Below, in pieces: positions 35,905 to 45,073 of a DNA stretch of 64,000 nt; the stretch's first letter is position 1, and each line of letters opens with the position of its first letter. The stretch covers positions 186,001-250,000 of the forward strand of contig NZ_PGEN01000001.1 of the NCBI RefSeq assembly GCF_002797435.1, given 5' to 3'. The position numbers and the translations under genes are program-made. Source of the stretch: Sphingomonas koreensis (GTDB taxonomy: Bacteria; Pseudomonadota; Alphaproteobacteria; Sphingomonadales; Sphingomonadaceae). Below the pieces are notes generated by a model. It worked only from the letters and a program-made list of their open reading frames with translations, was not told the DNA's origin and made no database searches.

Positions 35905-38204
35905 GCAACGGGGTGCGGGAGCGGGAGTTGCGGCTGGCGCTGGTCTGCTATGGCGGCATCAGCCTCGCCGTCTATATGCACGGCATCACCAAGGAGGTCT
36001 GGCATCTTGCCCGCGCCAGCCGCGCGCACCGCGACGGAGACGCCCCGGGCAGGGGCAGCGAGACGATCTACCACGCCCTGCTCGACGAAATTCGCGACAG
36101 CACCGGAATCAACCTGCGCGCGCTGGTCGATATCGTCGCGGGGGCCAGCGCGGGCGGGATCAACGGCGTGTTCCTGGCACAGGCGGTCGCGACCGGCCAG
36201 TCGCTCGACCCACTCACCGATCTCTGGCTCGAAGTCGCCGATGTCGAAGCGCTCCTGAACCCCGATCAGGGCCCGTCGCACAAGCTGGCGAAGGTCTGGG
36301 CCTTGCCCATCGCCTGGATGCTCACCCGGGAAGGCTCGACCGTTGACGAAACCGTCGAGCCCGGCGCGCGCGAGGAGGTTCGGGCCAAGCTCGAGAAATT
36401 CGTCCGCTCACGCTGGTTCGAACCGCCTTTCGGCGGCAAGGAACTGCTCGACATGATGCTCGACGCGCTCGGCGCCATGGAAAAGGCGCCCTGCGGGCCG
36501 CGCCTGCTCCCCGCCGGCCAGCCGCTCGACCTGTTCGTTACCGTCACCGATTTCCGCGGCCATCCCGAACGGCTGAAGCTCAATTCCCCGCCCGAAGTGG
36601 TCGAAACCGAGCATCGCCTGGTCTTCTCGTTCAGCGACCATGGCGACGCCAGAGCCCCCTTCGCCCATCACGCCGAACTCGCCTTCGCCGCGCGCGCGAC
36701 CTCGAGCTTCCCCGGCGCCTTCCCGCCCGCCACAGTTGGCGAGCTCGATGCGGTGCTGGCCGCGCGCGGGATGGACTGGCCGGGCCGCGAAGCCTTTCTC
36801 GAACACGCCCTGCCCCGCCAGTACGCGGCCGGTTCCGCGGACAAGGCGACGCTGATCGACGGCTCGGTCCTTGCCAACGCGCCCTTCCGCCCCGCGATCG
36901 ACGCGCTGAAGGAGCGGCCCGCGCGCCGCCAGATCGATCGTCGCTTCGTCTTCATCGACCCAACTCCCGGTCACCGCCTCGGCTTCTACAACGAAGCGCC
37001 GGACAATCCCGGCTTCTTCCAGACGATCATCGGCGCACTGTCCGAACTTCCGCGACAGCAGCCGATCCGCGACAATCTGGAAGCGATCGGCCTGCGATCG
37101 GCCCGAATCGAACGGATGCTGACGATCGTCGAACGCATCCGCGCCGAGGTCGAGGGCCAGGTCGAATCGCTCTTCGGCTACACGCTGTTCCTTGACTATC
37201 CGACGCCCAAACGCTTGTCCGCCTGGCGCAGCCGCGCGCAGATCGCCGCCGCCGCCAAAGCGGGCTATGGCCATGCCGCCTATGGCATGCTCAAGGTCGA
37301 AGGCGTGGCGGACCGCATCGCCACGCACCTCCACCAGATCGGCGACCAGCCCGGGCCCGACCGCTGGCGCCGCATCCGCGACGCGATCGGGACGGAGATC
37401 GTCCGCCGCGGCGCCGACGATTTCGGCACCAGCCATCCCGGCTCGGCCAGCCCCGCGACGCTCAACCTGCTCCGCGCGCATGATCTCGGCTTCCGCATCC
37501 GCCGCCTGCGTCTGCTCGCCCGCCGGCTGACCGAGCTCGATCAGGAACATGAGAATCAGGAACTGACGCCGATGCGCGACGCGATCTACGAATCGCTCGC
37601 CGGCTATCTGGAATGCCAGCGCGCCGATCCGTTCCTGGGGCTTCGCGAGTCGGTCCGCGCCGCCGATCTCGATGCCGGCATGCTGCTCGACAATCTCGCC
37701 GCGCGGATGGATCTGCGCACGCTCGATCACGAGACCGATGCACGCCTGTCCGAAGGCCTCAGCGCGCTGTCGAAGGAGATGCGGCGCCCGATGCTGCTTG
37801 CCTATCTCGGCTTCCCCTTCTTCGATATCGCCACCCTCCCGCTGCTTCAGGGCGAGGGGCTCAACGAGTTCGACCCGATCCGCGTCGACCGCATCTCGCC
37901 CGACGATGCGACATCGATCCGCAAGGGCGGCGCACGTGCCACGCTCAAGGGAACCCAGTTCAACAATTTCGGCGCCTTCTTCAGCCGCGCCTATCGCGAG
38001 AACGACTATCTCTGGGGCCGCCTCCACGGTGCCGAACGGCTCGTCGATATCCTCCTATCCACCCTCCCGCCCAACGCGACGCTCGGCCCGGGCCGGGTTA
38101 CGCAGATCAAGCGCAGCATCTTCCACGCCATCCTTGACGAGGAGCAGGACCGGCTGAAGGCGATCCCCACGCTCTTCGCCCAACTCCGTGCAGAGATCGG
38201 CTGA
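35901..38204 (+). CDS. Large patatin-like protein
   Basis: 767 residues. The N-terminal patatin domain has the oxyanion start LALVCYGGISLAVYMHGITK, the nucleophile S83 in VAGASAGGINGVFLA, and the dyad aspartate D320 in LIDGSVLANAPFRPAI. Long helical C-terminal sequence (about 400-767), of the DUF3376 kind, follows and has no catalytic motif I recognise. It is probably an acyl hydrolase acting on membrane lipids in the cytoplasm. It overlaps the EEP gene by four bases (ATGA) and is the longest member of the purM-led run. Confidence 0.87.
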   Translation: MSNGVRERELRLALVCYGGISLAVYMHGITKEVWHLARASRAHRDGDAPGRGSETIYHALLDEIRDSTGINLRALVDIVAGASAGGINGVFLAQAVATGQSLDPLTDLWLEVADVEALLNPDQGPSHKLAKVWALPIAWMLTREGSTVDETVEPGAREEVRAKLEKFVRSRWFEPPFGGKELLDMMLDALGAMEKAPCGPRLLPAGQPLDLFVTVTDFRGHPERLKLNSPPEVVETEHRLVFSFSDHGDARAPFAHHAELAFAARATSSFPGAFPPATVGELDAVLAARGMDWPGREAFLEHALPRQYAAGSADKATLIDGSVLANAPFRPAIDALKERPARRQIDRRFVFIDPTPGHRLGFYNEAPDNPGFFQTIIGALSELPRQQPIRDNLEAIGLRSARIERMLTIVERIRAEVEGQVESLFGYTLFLDYPTPKRLSAWRSRAQIAAAAKAGYGHAAYGMLKVEGVADRIATHLHQIGDQPGPDRWRRIRDAIGTEIVRRGADDFGTSHPGSASPATLNLLRAHDLGFRIRRLRLLARRLTELDQEHENQELTPMRDAIYESLAGYLECQRADPFLGLRESVRAADLDAGMLLDNLAARMDLRTLDHETDARLSEGLSALSKEMRRPMLLAYLGFPFFDIATLPLLQGEGLNEFDPIRVDRISPDDATSIRKGGARATLKGTQFNNFGAFFSRAYRENDYLWGRLHGAERLVDILLSTLPPNATLGPGRVTQIKRSIFHAILDEEQDRLKAIPTLFAQLRAEIG

Positions 38205-38267
38205 GGCTGGCCAATCTGCCCTACCCGTCCTAAAGCTACCCGAAACGACAAGGGATCATTCGCGCGG

Positions 38268-38612
38268 ATGCAGTTTCTGAAGGCATTGTTCTGGTTCCTG
38301 ATCCTCGGCCTCATCGCGGCCTTTGCGGTCACCAACTGGCACCCGGTGGAGATCCAGCTGTGGAGCAGCCTGGTCGCTGACGTGAATCTGCCCTTCCTGT
38401 TGCTGATCGTCTTCCTCATCGGCTTCCTGCCGATGGTCGTGATCTACCACACGACGCGCTGGCGCAGCCGCCAGCGGATCGCGATGCTCGAACGCACGGT
38501 CGAGGAGCTGCGCAACCTGCAGGCAGCCGCATCCGCCGCTCCGGCAATGCCGATCCAGGCCGATCCGGCGCCGGTGGAAACCCCCGCCGCACCGCCGCTG
38601 GTGACGCCATGA
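38268..38612 (+). CDS. LapA-family (DUF1049) inner-membrane protein
   Basis: 114 residues with two membrane helices (about 5-22 and 43-63) separated by the WHPVEIQLW loop, then a coiled helix (RQRIAMLERTVEELRNLQAA) and a Pro/Ala tail. E. coli LapA helps regulate lipopolysaccharide synthesis through the LpxC protease system; whether this one does is unknown. It overlaps pyrF by four bases, an arrangement seen in many proteobacteria. Confidence 0.85.
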   Translation: MQFLKALFWFLILGLIAAFAVTNWHPVEIQLWSSLVADVNLPFLLLIVFLIGFLPMVVIYHTTRWRSRQRIAMLERTVEELRNLQAAASAAPAMPIQADPAPVETPAAPPLVTP

Positions 38613-39283
38613 GCAGCCCGATCTACGTCGCACTCGACACGCCCGATCTGGAGCGCGCCAAGGCCATCGCCAAGCGCGTCCGCCACCATGTCGGCGGGAT
38701 CAAGCTCGGCCTTGAATTCTTCATGGCGAACGGCCGTCAGGGCGTGCACGAGATGGCGGATATCGGCCTGCCGATCTTCCTCGATCTCAAATTCCACGAC
38801 ATTCCCAACACGGTCGGCAAGGCGGTGCAGGCGCTGCGCCCGCTCGAACCCGCGATCATCACCGTCCACGCCGCCGGCGGCCGCGCGATGATGGAGGATG
38901 CCAAGGCAGCCGCACCGACCGGGACCAAGGTCGTCGCGGTGACGATGCTCACCAGCCTCGACGCAAGCGACTTGAGGTCGATCGGTCTCTCGCCCGATCC
39001 GCACGAGCAGGTCGTCCGCCTCGCCGAACTCGCCAGATCCGCGGGCGTCGACGGCATCGTCTGCTCGGGCGAAGAGGTGAAAGCCGCGCACGATGCGTGG
39101 AAGGACGGTTTCTTCGTCATCCCCGGCGTGCGCCCGTCCAACGGCACGATCGGCGATCAGAAGCGCGTCGTCACCCCGCGCGCCGCGCTTGATGCCGGCG
39201 CCTCGATCCTCGTCATCGGCCGCCCGATCACCCAGGCCGAAGATCCCGACCTCGCCGCGCGCGAGATCGAGGCGACGCTCTGA
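38609..39283 (+). CDS. pyrF: Orotidine-5'-phosphate decarboxylase
   Basis: 224 residues. It converts OMP to UMP, the last step of pyrimidine synthesis. The catalytic cluster is LDLKFHDIPNTVGKAVQ with the DxKxxD array, preceded by the conserved IYVALDTPDLERAKAI and GIKLGLEFFMANG. The phosphate-binding end is FFVIPGVRPSNGTIGDQKRV, then SILVIGRPITQAEDP. It is coupled to the LapA gene. Confidence 0.97.
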   Translation: MSSPIYVALDTPDLERAKAIAKRVRHHVGGIKLGLEFFMANGRQGVHEMADIGLPIFLDLKFHDIPNTVGKAVQALRPLEPAIITVHAAGGRAMMEDAKAAAPTGTKVVAVTMLTSLDASDLRSIGLSPDPHEQVVRLAELARSAGVDGIVCSGEEVKAAHDAWKDGFFVIPGVRPSNGTIGDQKRVVTPRAALDAGASILVIGRPITQAEDPDLAAREIEATL

Positions 39284-39290
39284 CCAGCCG

Positions 39291-39794
39291 ATGCCGACGA
39301 TCCGTCCGGCGGTAGAAGCCGACCTCTCCGTTCTGCACCCCGTCGTCGAGCGCGCCTATCGCGGCGACAGCGCGCGCGCGGGCTGGACGCATGAGGCCGA
39401 TCTCGTCACCGGCGAGCGTACCGACATCGAAACCCTCCGCTCGCTGCTCGATGGCGACAGCCGCCTGCTGATCGCGCACGACGGCGACACCATCCTCGGC
39501 TGCGTCAATGTATCGAGCCGCGGCGACGGCCTTGCCTATCTCGGCCTGCTTTGCGTCGATCCCGTGCTTCAGGCGGGCGGCATCGGCAAGCAGCTCGTGG
39601 CCGCCGCCGAAGCCACCGCCCGCGAAACCTTCGCCGCGACCCATATCGAGATGACCGTGATCGACCGCCGCGCCGAGCTGATCGGCTGGTATGTCCGTCA
39701 CGGCTATGCCCCATCCGGCGAAACCCGGCCCTTTCCGGTGCCGCTCGATCCGCCGCTGTCGATGGTCGTCCTGGTCAAGCCGCTCTTCGACTAA
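39291..39794 (+). CDS. GNAT family N-acetyltransferase
   Basis: 167 residues from the ATG at 39291, eight bases after pyrF. Its first residues are IRPAVEADLSVLHPVVERAY, followed by RGDSARAGWTHEADLVTGER, a form seen in small GNAT enzymes. The acetyl-CoA-binding loop is LLCVDPVLQAGGIGKQLVAA, and the C-terminal strand-helix WYVRHGYAPSGET is normal. The acceptor is unknown. Confidence 0.87.
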   Translation: MPTIRPAVEADLSVLHPVVERAYRGDSARAGWTHEADLVTGERTDIETLRSLLDGDSRLLIAHDGDTILGCVNVSSRGDGLAYLGLLCVDPVLQAGGIGKQLVAAAEATARETFAATHIEMTVIDRRAELIGWYVRHGYAPSGETRPFPVPLDPPLSMVVLVKPLFD

Positions 39795-39866
39795 CGGCAA
39801 TTGCCCTCGCAGGGTGCTGTCGTTACGCATGTGACGATATCACAATCATCCTGGGAGTTGTTGCCG

Positions 39867-41426
39867 ATGCGTGTCCTGTTGCTTGCCGCCTCTATCCTCG
39901 CGACGGGCGCTGCCCTTGCCAACGAACGCGCCCCGATCGGCACCGGCGTCAGCGCCAGCGATCGCACCAACACCGCCGAACGCCCGATCCGCTTCGCCGC
40001 CACGGCCCCGGCAGGCGGCGTGCTGGTCGTTCCGATGGCGGGCGCAAGCGACCTCTCGCACGTCCCCGCCGTGCTGCGCGACAGCGTCGCCCGCGCCGTC
40101 GCCACGGCGGACTTCAAGGCCGCGCCTGACAAGACGCTCTCGCTCTACGATAGTGGCGGCTATGACCGCGTCGTGCTGATCGGCGTCCCGCAGGGCCGGC
40201 TCGGCGCCGCCGCCCTCGCCGATTTCGGCGGTCGCGCGGCGCAGGAAACCCGCGGCAATCCCCGGCCCGTCGCGATCGTTGCGGGCAACTTGTCCGCCGC
40301 CGTTGCCGATCCGGCCGCGCATGTCGCGATGGGGGCGACGCTCGGCCAGTACCGGTTCGACCGCCTCAAGAGCGGTGTCACAGCGCCGGCCAGCCAGCCG
40401 CTCACCATCGTCGCCGGGGCCGGCGAAGCCACCTATGCCCGCGAACTCGCCGGCATCGCCCAGGGTGCCCGCATGGCGCGCGATCTCATCACGCTGCCCT
40501 CCAACGCCAAGACTCCCGACAGCTTCGTGGAAACCGTCCGTGCCCAGTTCGCAGGCGTGCCCAACGTCCGCATCACCGTGCTGGACGAGGCGCAGATGCG
40601 GCAGCTCAACATGGGCTCGATCCTGTCCGTCTCGGCCGGGTCGCGCCATCCCGCGCGGATGATGATCGTCGAATATAGCGGCGCCGGAAACGCCGCACCG
40701 CTCGCGCTGATCGGCAAGGGCATCACCTTCGACAGCGGCGGCATTTCGCTCAAGCCCGGCGCGAACATGGGCGACATGAAGGGCGACATGGCCGGTGCGG
40801 CCGCCGTGATGGGCGGCGCGCTCGCCGCCGCCAAGCGCGGGGCGAAGGCCAATATCGTCGCGATCGCCGCGCTGGCCGAGAACATGCCCGGCGGCAACGC
40901 ATCGCGCCCCGGCGACGTCGTCCGCACGATGAACGGCCAGACGATCGAGATCATCAGCACCGACGCCGAAGGCCGCATGGTCCTCGCCGATGCGAACCAG
41001 TACGCCATCGAGCGCTACAAGCCCGCTGCGATCGTCAACATTGCGACGCTGACAGGAGCGGTCAGCACGGCGCTGGGCGACGACTATGCCGGTCTGTTCG
41101 CCCGCGACGAAGCACTCGCCACGCGGGTCCAGAGCGCCGCCGCGCATTCGGGCGAAGCGGTGTGGCGACTTCCGCTCCACCCCAGCTACGCCAAGGACAT
41201 GGAATCGCCGATCGCGGATATCGCCAACGGCACCACCAAGTCCGGACCCGGCGCGGGCCGCGGCGCGCATTTCATCGGCTTCCTGACGCCCCAGCCCACG
41301 CCCTGGGCGCATATCGACATGGCCGGAGTGGACGGCGCCGACGAATCGCTGCCGACCATGCCCAAGGGCGCGCGCGGGTTCGGCGTCCGCCTGTTCGACG
41401 CGTTGGTCCGCGAATACGAGAAATAG
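39867..41426 (+). CDS. Exported M17 leucyl aminopeptidase
   Basis: 519 residues from the ATG at 39867 with GGGAG upstream. A signal peptide (MRVLLLAASILATGAALA) sends it across the inner membrane, unlike cytosolic PepA. The C-terminal catalytic domain has the metal and substrate site IGKGITFDSGGISLKPGANM, the GDMAGAAAVMGG helix, and the signature STDAEGRMVLADA, plus PTPWAHIDMAGVDGADE. It should release N-terminal residues from peptides in the periplasm. A perfect 12-bp hairpin follows. Confidence 0.93.
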   Translation: MRVLLLAASILATGAALANERAPIGTGVSASDRTNTAERPIRFAATAPAGGVLVVPMAGASDLSHVPAVLRDSVARAVATADFKAAPDKTLSLYDSGGYDRVVLIGVPQGRLGAAALADFGGRAAQETRGNPRPVAIVAGNLSAAVADPAAHVAMGATLGQYRFDRLKSGVTAPASQPLTIVAGAGEATYARELAGIAQGARMARDLITLPSNAKTPDSFVETVRAQFAGVPNVRITVLDEAQMRQLNMGSILSVSAGSRHPARMMIVEYSGAGNAAPLALIGKGITFDSGGISLKPGANMGDMKGDMAGAAAVMGGALAAAKRGAKANIVAIAALAENMPGGNASRPGDVVRTMNGQTIEIISTDAEGRMVLADANQYAIERYKPAAIVNIATLTGAVSTALGDDYAGLFARDEALATRVQSAAAHSGEAVWRLPLHPSYAKDMESPIADIANGTTKSGPGAGRGAHFIGFLTPQPTPWAHIDMAGVDGADESLPTMPKGARGFGVRLFDALVREYEK

Positions 41427-41434
41427 GCGCACTC

Positions 41435-41464
41435 GCGGCGTGCCGTTGCCGGACGGCACGCCGC
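41435..41464 (+). terminator. Strong hairpin after the M17 peptidase
   Basis: Perfect 12-bp stem GCGGCGTGCCGT (41435-41446) with ACGGCACGCCGC (41453-41464) and a six-base loop, starting eight bases after the peptidase stop. The tail AACTTCC is only weakly T-rich, but the stability of the stem and the position before the trp cluster make it the most convincing terminator in the window. Confidence 0.65.
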
Positions 41465-41510
41465 AACTTCCGCTTGCCGAATCGCGCCCGCCGCCCGATG
41501 GACGGCGACG

Positions 41511-42149
41511 ATGCCGGTCACTGCAAAGATCTGCGGCCTTTCAACCGCCGCGACGCTCGATACGGCCTTGGCCGGTGGCGCCAGCCATGTCGGCTTCGTC
41601 TTCTTCCCACCCTCGCCGCGTCACGTGACATTCGATCAGGCCGGATCGCTATCCACGCGCGTGCCGGCTCAGACCGGCAAGGTCGGCGTGTTCGTCGATC
41701 CGGAGGATGCGCTGCTTGAGTCCGCGATCCGCGCTGCCCGGCTCGACGCGATCCAGCTCCATCGCGTGACGCCTGAGCGCGCGGCGGCGATCGGCGCCCG
41801 AACGCGTCTGCCCGTCTGGGCGGCCGTCGCCGTCAAGACCCGTGCCGATCTCGATGCCGCCAACGGCTTCCGCGGTGCCGTCCAGCGCATCCTCTACGAC
41901 GCCAAGGTGCCCGAGGATGCGAAGCTGCCCGGCGGCATGGGCATACGCTTCGACTGGACTCTGCTTCAGGGTTTCGCGCATCCGCTTCCCTGGGCCCTGT
42001 CGGGCGGGCTCGATCCCGCCAACGTCGCCGAAGCCGTCGGTATCACCGGTGCGCGGCTGGTCGACGTCTCCTCCGGTGTCGAGTCCGCGCCGGGCGTCAA
42101 GGACGAGGCGAAGATCGCCGCCTTCCTGAAGACCGTCGCCACCTTGTAA
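41511..42149 (+). CDS. trpF: Phosphoribosylanthranilate isomerase
   Basis: 212 residues. It catalyses the third step of tryptophan synthesis. The TIM-barrel motifs are TAKICGLSTAATLDTALAGG with the catalytic Cys, HVGFVFFPPSPRHV, the strand VGVFVDP, DAIQLHRVTPE, and the closing LSGGLDPANVAEAV with VDVSSGVESAPGVKD. It heads the trpF-trpB-trpA-accD-folC run. Confidence 0.97.
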   Translation: MPVTAKICGLSTAATLDTALAGGASHVGFVFFPPSPRHVTFDQAGSLSTRVPAQTGKVGVFVDPEDALLESAIRAARLDAIQLHRVTPERAAAIGARTRLPVWAAVAVKTRADLDAANGFRGAVQRILYDAKVPEDAKLPGGMGIRFDWTLLQGFAHPLPWALSGGLDPANVAEAVGITGARLVDVSSGVESAPGVKDEAKIAAFLKTVATL

Positions 42150-42193
42150 CAATGCTTGGCCTGCGCGCCAGACGCGCCTAAACGCCCCTCATA

Positions 42194-43405
42194 ATGAACG
42201 CGCCCAACTCCCTGCGTAACCAGCCCGACGAGCGCGGGCATTTCGGCCAGTTCGGCGGACGCTATGTCGCCGAGACGCTGATGCCGCTGATTCTCGACCT
42301 CGAGCGCGAGTATCGCGCCGCCAAGGCCGATCCGGCGTTCCAGGCCGAGTTCGACGGGCTGATGAAGCATTATGTCGGCCGCCCGTCGCCGCTCTATTTC
42401 GCCGAGCGGCTGACCCGGCATTACGGCGGTGCGAAGATCTACTTCAAGCGCGAGGAGCTGAACCACACCGGCGCGCACAAGATCAACAACTGCATTGGCC
42501 AGATCCTGCTCGCCATCCGCATGGGCAAGAAGCGGATCATCGCCGAGACCGGCGCGGGTCAGCACGGCGTCGCCACCGCCACCGTCTGCGCGCGTTTCGG
42601 CCTGCCCTGCACCATCTTCATGGGCGCCAAGGATATCGAGCGCCAGCAGCCCAACGTCTTCCGCATGAAGCTGCTCGGCGCCGAAGTCCGCCCCGTCACC
42701 AGCGGCTCGCAGTCCTTGAAGGACGCGATGAACGAGGCGCTTCGGGACTGGGTCGCGACCGTCCACGACACCTTCTACATCATCGGCACCGCCGCCGGCC
42801 CGCATCCCTATCCGGAACTCGTCCGCGACTTCCAGTCGGTGATCGGCACCGAAAGCCGCGCCCAGATGCTGGAAGCGGAGGGCCGCCTGCCCGACCTGCT
42901 GATCGCCGCGGTCGGCGGCGGCAGCAACGCCATCGGCCTGTTCCACCCCTTCCTCGACGACAACGACGTCGCGATGGTCGGCGTCGAGGCGGCGGGCAAG
43001 GGCATCGACACCAGCGAGCATGCCGCCAGCCTCACCGGCGGCGCGCCCGGCATCCTCCACGGTAACAAGACCTATCTGCTGCAGGACGAGGACGGCCAGA
43101 TCACCGAAGCGCACTCGATCTCCGCCGGCCTCGACTATCCCGGCATTGGCCCCGAGCACAGCTGGCTGCACGAAAGCGGCCGCGTCGAGTATCTGCCGGT
43201 CACCGATACCCAGGCACTCGACGCGTTCCAGCTCTGCTGCAAGCTCGAAGGCATCATCCCCGCGCTCGAAAGCTCGCACGCGCTGGCAGCTTTGGAGCAC
43301 AAGGCACGGGAATTGCCTTCCGACAAGATCATCCTCGTCAACGTCTCCGGCCGCGGCGACAAGGATATCTACACCGTCGCTCAGGCGATGGGGGCGGAGA
43401 TATGA
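42194..43405 (+). CDS. trpB: Tryptophan synthase beta chain
   Basis: 403 residues. It joins indole and serine using pyridoxal phosphate. The PLP lysine is in [14 protein letters not shown], with the catalytic glutamate in [19 protein letters not shown], the phosphate loop [14 protein letters not shown], and the final segment [15 protein letters not shown]. It overlaps trpA by four bases. Confidence 0.98.
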   Translation: MNAPNSLRNQPDERGHFGQFGGRYVAETLMPLILDLEREYRAAKADPAFQAEFDGLMKHYVGRPSPLYFAERLTRHYGGAKIYFKREELNHTGAHKINNCIGQILLAIRMGKKRIIAETGAGQHGVATATVCARFGLPCTIFMGAKDIERQQPNVFRMKLLGAEVRPVTSGSQSLKDAMNEALRDWVATVHDTFYIIGTAAGPHPYPELVRDFQSVIGTESRAQMLEAEGRLPDLLIAAVGGGSNAIGLFHPFLDDNDVAMVGVEAAGKGIDTSEHAASLTGGAPGILHGNKTYLLQDEDGQITEAHSISAGLDYPGIGPEHSWLHESGRVEYLPVTDTQALDAFQLCCKLEGIIPALESSHALAALEHKARELPSDKIILVNVSGRGDKDIYTVAQAMGAEI

Positions 43406-44202
43406 CCCGCCTCACCTCCGCCTTCGCCGCTGCCGTCGCGCAGCATCGCGCCACGCTGGTCACCTTCGTCACCGCGGGGGACGGCGATACCGCCGCGATC
43501 CTCGACGCGCTCGTTGCGGGCGGTGCCGATGTGATCGAGCTCGGCATGCCCTTCACCGATCCGATGGCCGACGGTCCGGCGATCCAGGCCGCCAACCTCC
43601 GCAGCCTCGCCAAGGGCACGCGCACCGCCGACGTGCTCGCCATCGCCGCCGCCTTCCGCCAGCGCCACCCTGACGTGCCGCTGGTACTGATGGGCTATGC
43701 CAACACCATGACTCGCCCGACGCCCGGCGCCTTCGCGCAGAAGGCCGGTGAGGCCGGCATCGACGGCACGATCATCGTCGACATTCCGCCCGAAGAAGCC
43801 GACGAGATCGCCCCCTTCGCCGCGCATGGCATCGCCACGATCCGCCTCGCCACCCCGACCACCGATGCCGGGCGCCTGCCCGCAGTGCTCAGCGGCGCCA
43901 CCGGCTTCGTCTACTATGTCTCGGTCGCTGGCATCACCGGCCTGCAGCAGGCGGCGCAGGACAGCATCGAGGCCGCGGTCGCGAAGCTCAAGGCGGCCAC
44001 CGACCTGCCCGTCGCGGTCGGCTTCGGCGTCCGCACCCCCGAACAGGCCGCCGCGATCGGCCGCGTCGCCGATGGCGTCGTCGTCGGCTCGGCGATCATC
44101 GATCTGATCGCGGCAAACGGCGCCGATGCACCCGCCGCGGTCCAAACCTATATCCAATCCCTGTCGGCCGCTCTGGCCGAAGCTCGCAAGGAACCCGCAT
44201 GA
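43402..44202 (+). CDS. trpA: Tryptophan synthase alpha chain
   Basis: 266 residues. It splits indole-3-glycerol phosphate to give indole, which is tunnelled to TrpB. Catalytic Glu and Asp lie in [20 protein letters not shown], followed by [10 protein letters not shown], the Asp of [28 protein letters not shown], and [14 protein letters not shown]. Four-base overlaps on both sides couple it to trpB and accD. Confidence 0.98.
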   Translation: MTRLTSAFAAAVAQHRATLVTFVTAGDGDTAAILDALVAGGADVIELGMPFTDPMADGPAIQAANLRSLAKGTRTADVLAIAAAFRQRHPDVPLVLMGYANTMTRPTPGAFAQKAGEAGIDGTIIVDIPPEEADEIAPFAAHGIATIRLATPTTDAGRLPAVLSGATGFVYYVSVAGITGLQQAAQDSIEAAVAKLKAATDLPVAVGFGVRTPEQAAAIGRVADGVVVGSAIIDLIAANGADAPAAVQTYIQSLSAALAEARKEPA

Positions 44203-45059
44203 GCTGGCTCAGCCGCGTCCGCAACGCCCTGTCGTTCGTCGTCCCGAACAAGGCAGAGACCCCCGACAATCTCTGGCACAAATGCAAGGGCTGCGGACAG
44301 ATGGTGTTCACCCGCGAGTTGCAGGAGAACATGTCCGTCTGCCCGCTCTGCGATCATCATGAGCGGATCGGCGGCAGAGCGCGGTTCGAGCAGCTGTTCG
44401 ACGCAGGATACACCGTCCTGCCCGGCCCGCGCGTGACCGAAGACCCGCTCAAGTTCCGCGACCAGAAGCCCTATCCCGCCCGCATCAAGGCCGCGCGCGC
44501 CAGCACCGGCGAGCAGGACGCCTTCCTCAACGCCAGCGGCACGATCGACGGGCACAAGGCGGTGATCGGCGTTCAGGACTTCGCCTTCATGGGCGGGTCG
44601 ATGGGCCAGGCCGTCGGCGAAGCGTTCATCGCCGGCGTCGAAGCCGCGATCGCCGCCAGGGCGCCGTATATCGTCTTCACCGCCTCGGGCGGCGCGCGCA
44701 TGCAGGAGGGCATCCTCAGCCTGATGCAGATGCCGCGCAGCACCGTCGCCATCTCGATGCTCCACGACGCGGGTCTACCCTATATCGTCGTTCTCACCGA
44801 TCCCACTTCGGGCGGCGTGATGGCGGCCTATGCCATGCTCGGCGACGTCCAGATCGCCGAGCCCAAGGCGACCCTCGCCTTCACCGGCCGCCGCGTGATC
44901 GAAAGCACGATCCGCGAAAAGCTGCCCGACGATTTCCAGACCAGCGAATATTATCTCGACCACGGCCTGATCGACATGGTCGTCCACCGCAAGGAGCTGC
45001 GCGAGAAGCTCAGCCAGCTGATCGGCCTGCTGGTGGGTGGAGAGAAGGCGGCGGCCTGA
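44199..45059 (+). CDS. accD: Acetyl-CoA carboxylase carboxyltransferase subunit beta
   Basis: 286 residues. With AccA it transfers the carboxyl group from biotin to acetyl-CoA at the start of fatty acid synthesis. The N-terminal zinc ribbon has two CxxC pairs (CKGCGQMVF and CPLCDHH, about residues 28-50). The crotonase-like core contains [35 protein letters not shown] and [16 protein letters not shown]. It overlaps trpA and is 14 bases before folC, the usual alphaproteobacterial order. Confidence 0.98.
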   Translation: MSWLSRVRNALSFVVPNKAETPDNLWHKCKGCGQMVFTRELQENMSVCPLCDHHERIGGRARFEQLFDAGYTVLPGPRVTEDPLKFRDQKPYPARIKAARASTGEQDAFLNASGTIDGHKAVIGVQDFAFMGGSMGQAVGEAFIAGVEAAIAARAPYIVFTASGGARMQEGILSLMQMPRSTVAISMLHDAGLPYIVVLTDPTSGGVMAAYAMLGDVQIAEPKATLAFTGRRVIESTIREKLPDDFQTSEYYLDHGLIDMVVHRKELREKLSQLIGLLVGGEKAAA

Positions 45060-45073
45060 CCTTCGCGGTCCTC

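Noticed and set aside
41427..41510. trp attenuator with leader peptide before trpF
   Set aside because: No short frame with tandem Trp codons and no alternative hairpins; only one simple stem is seen.
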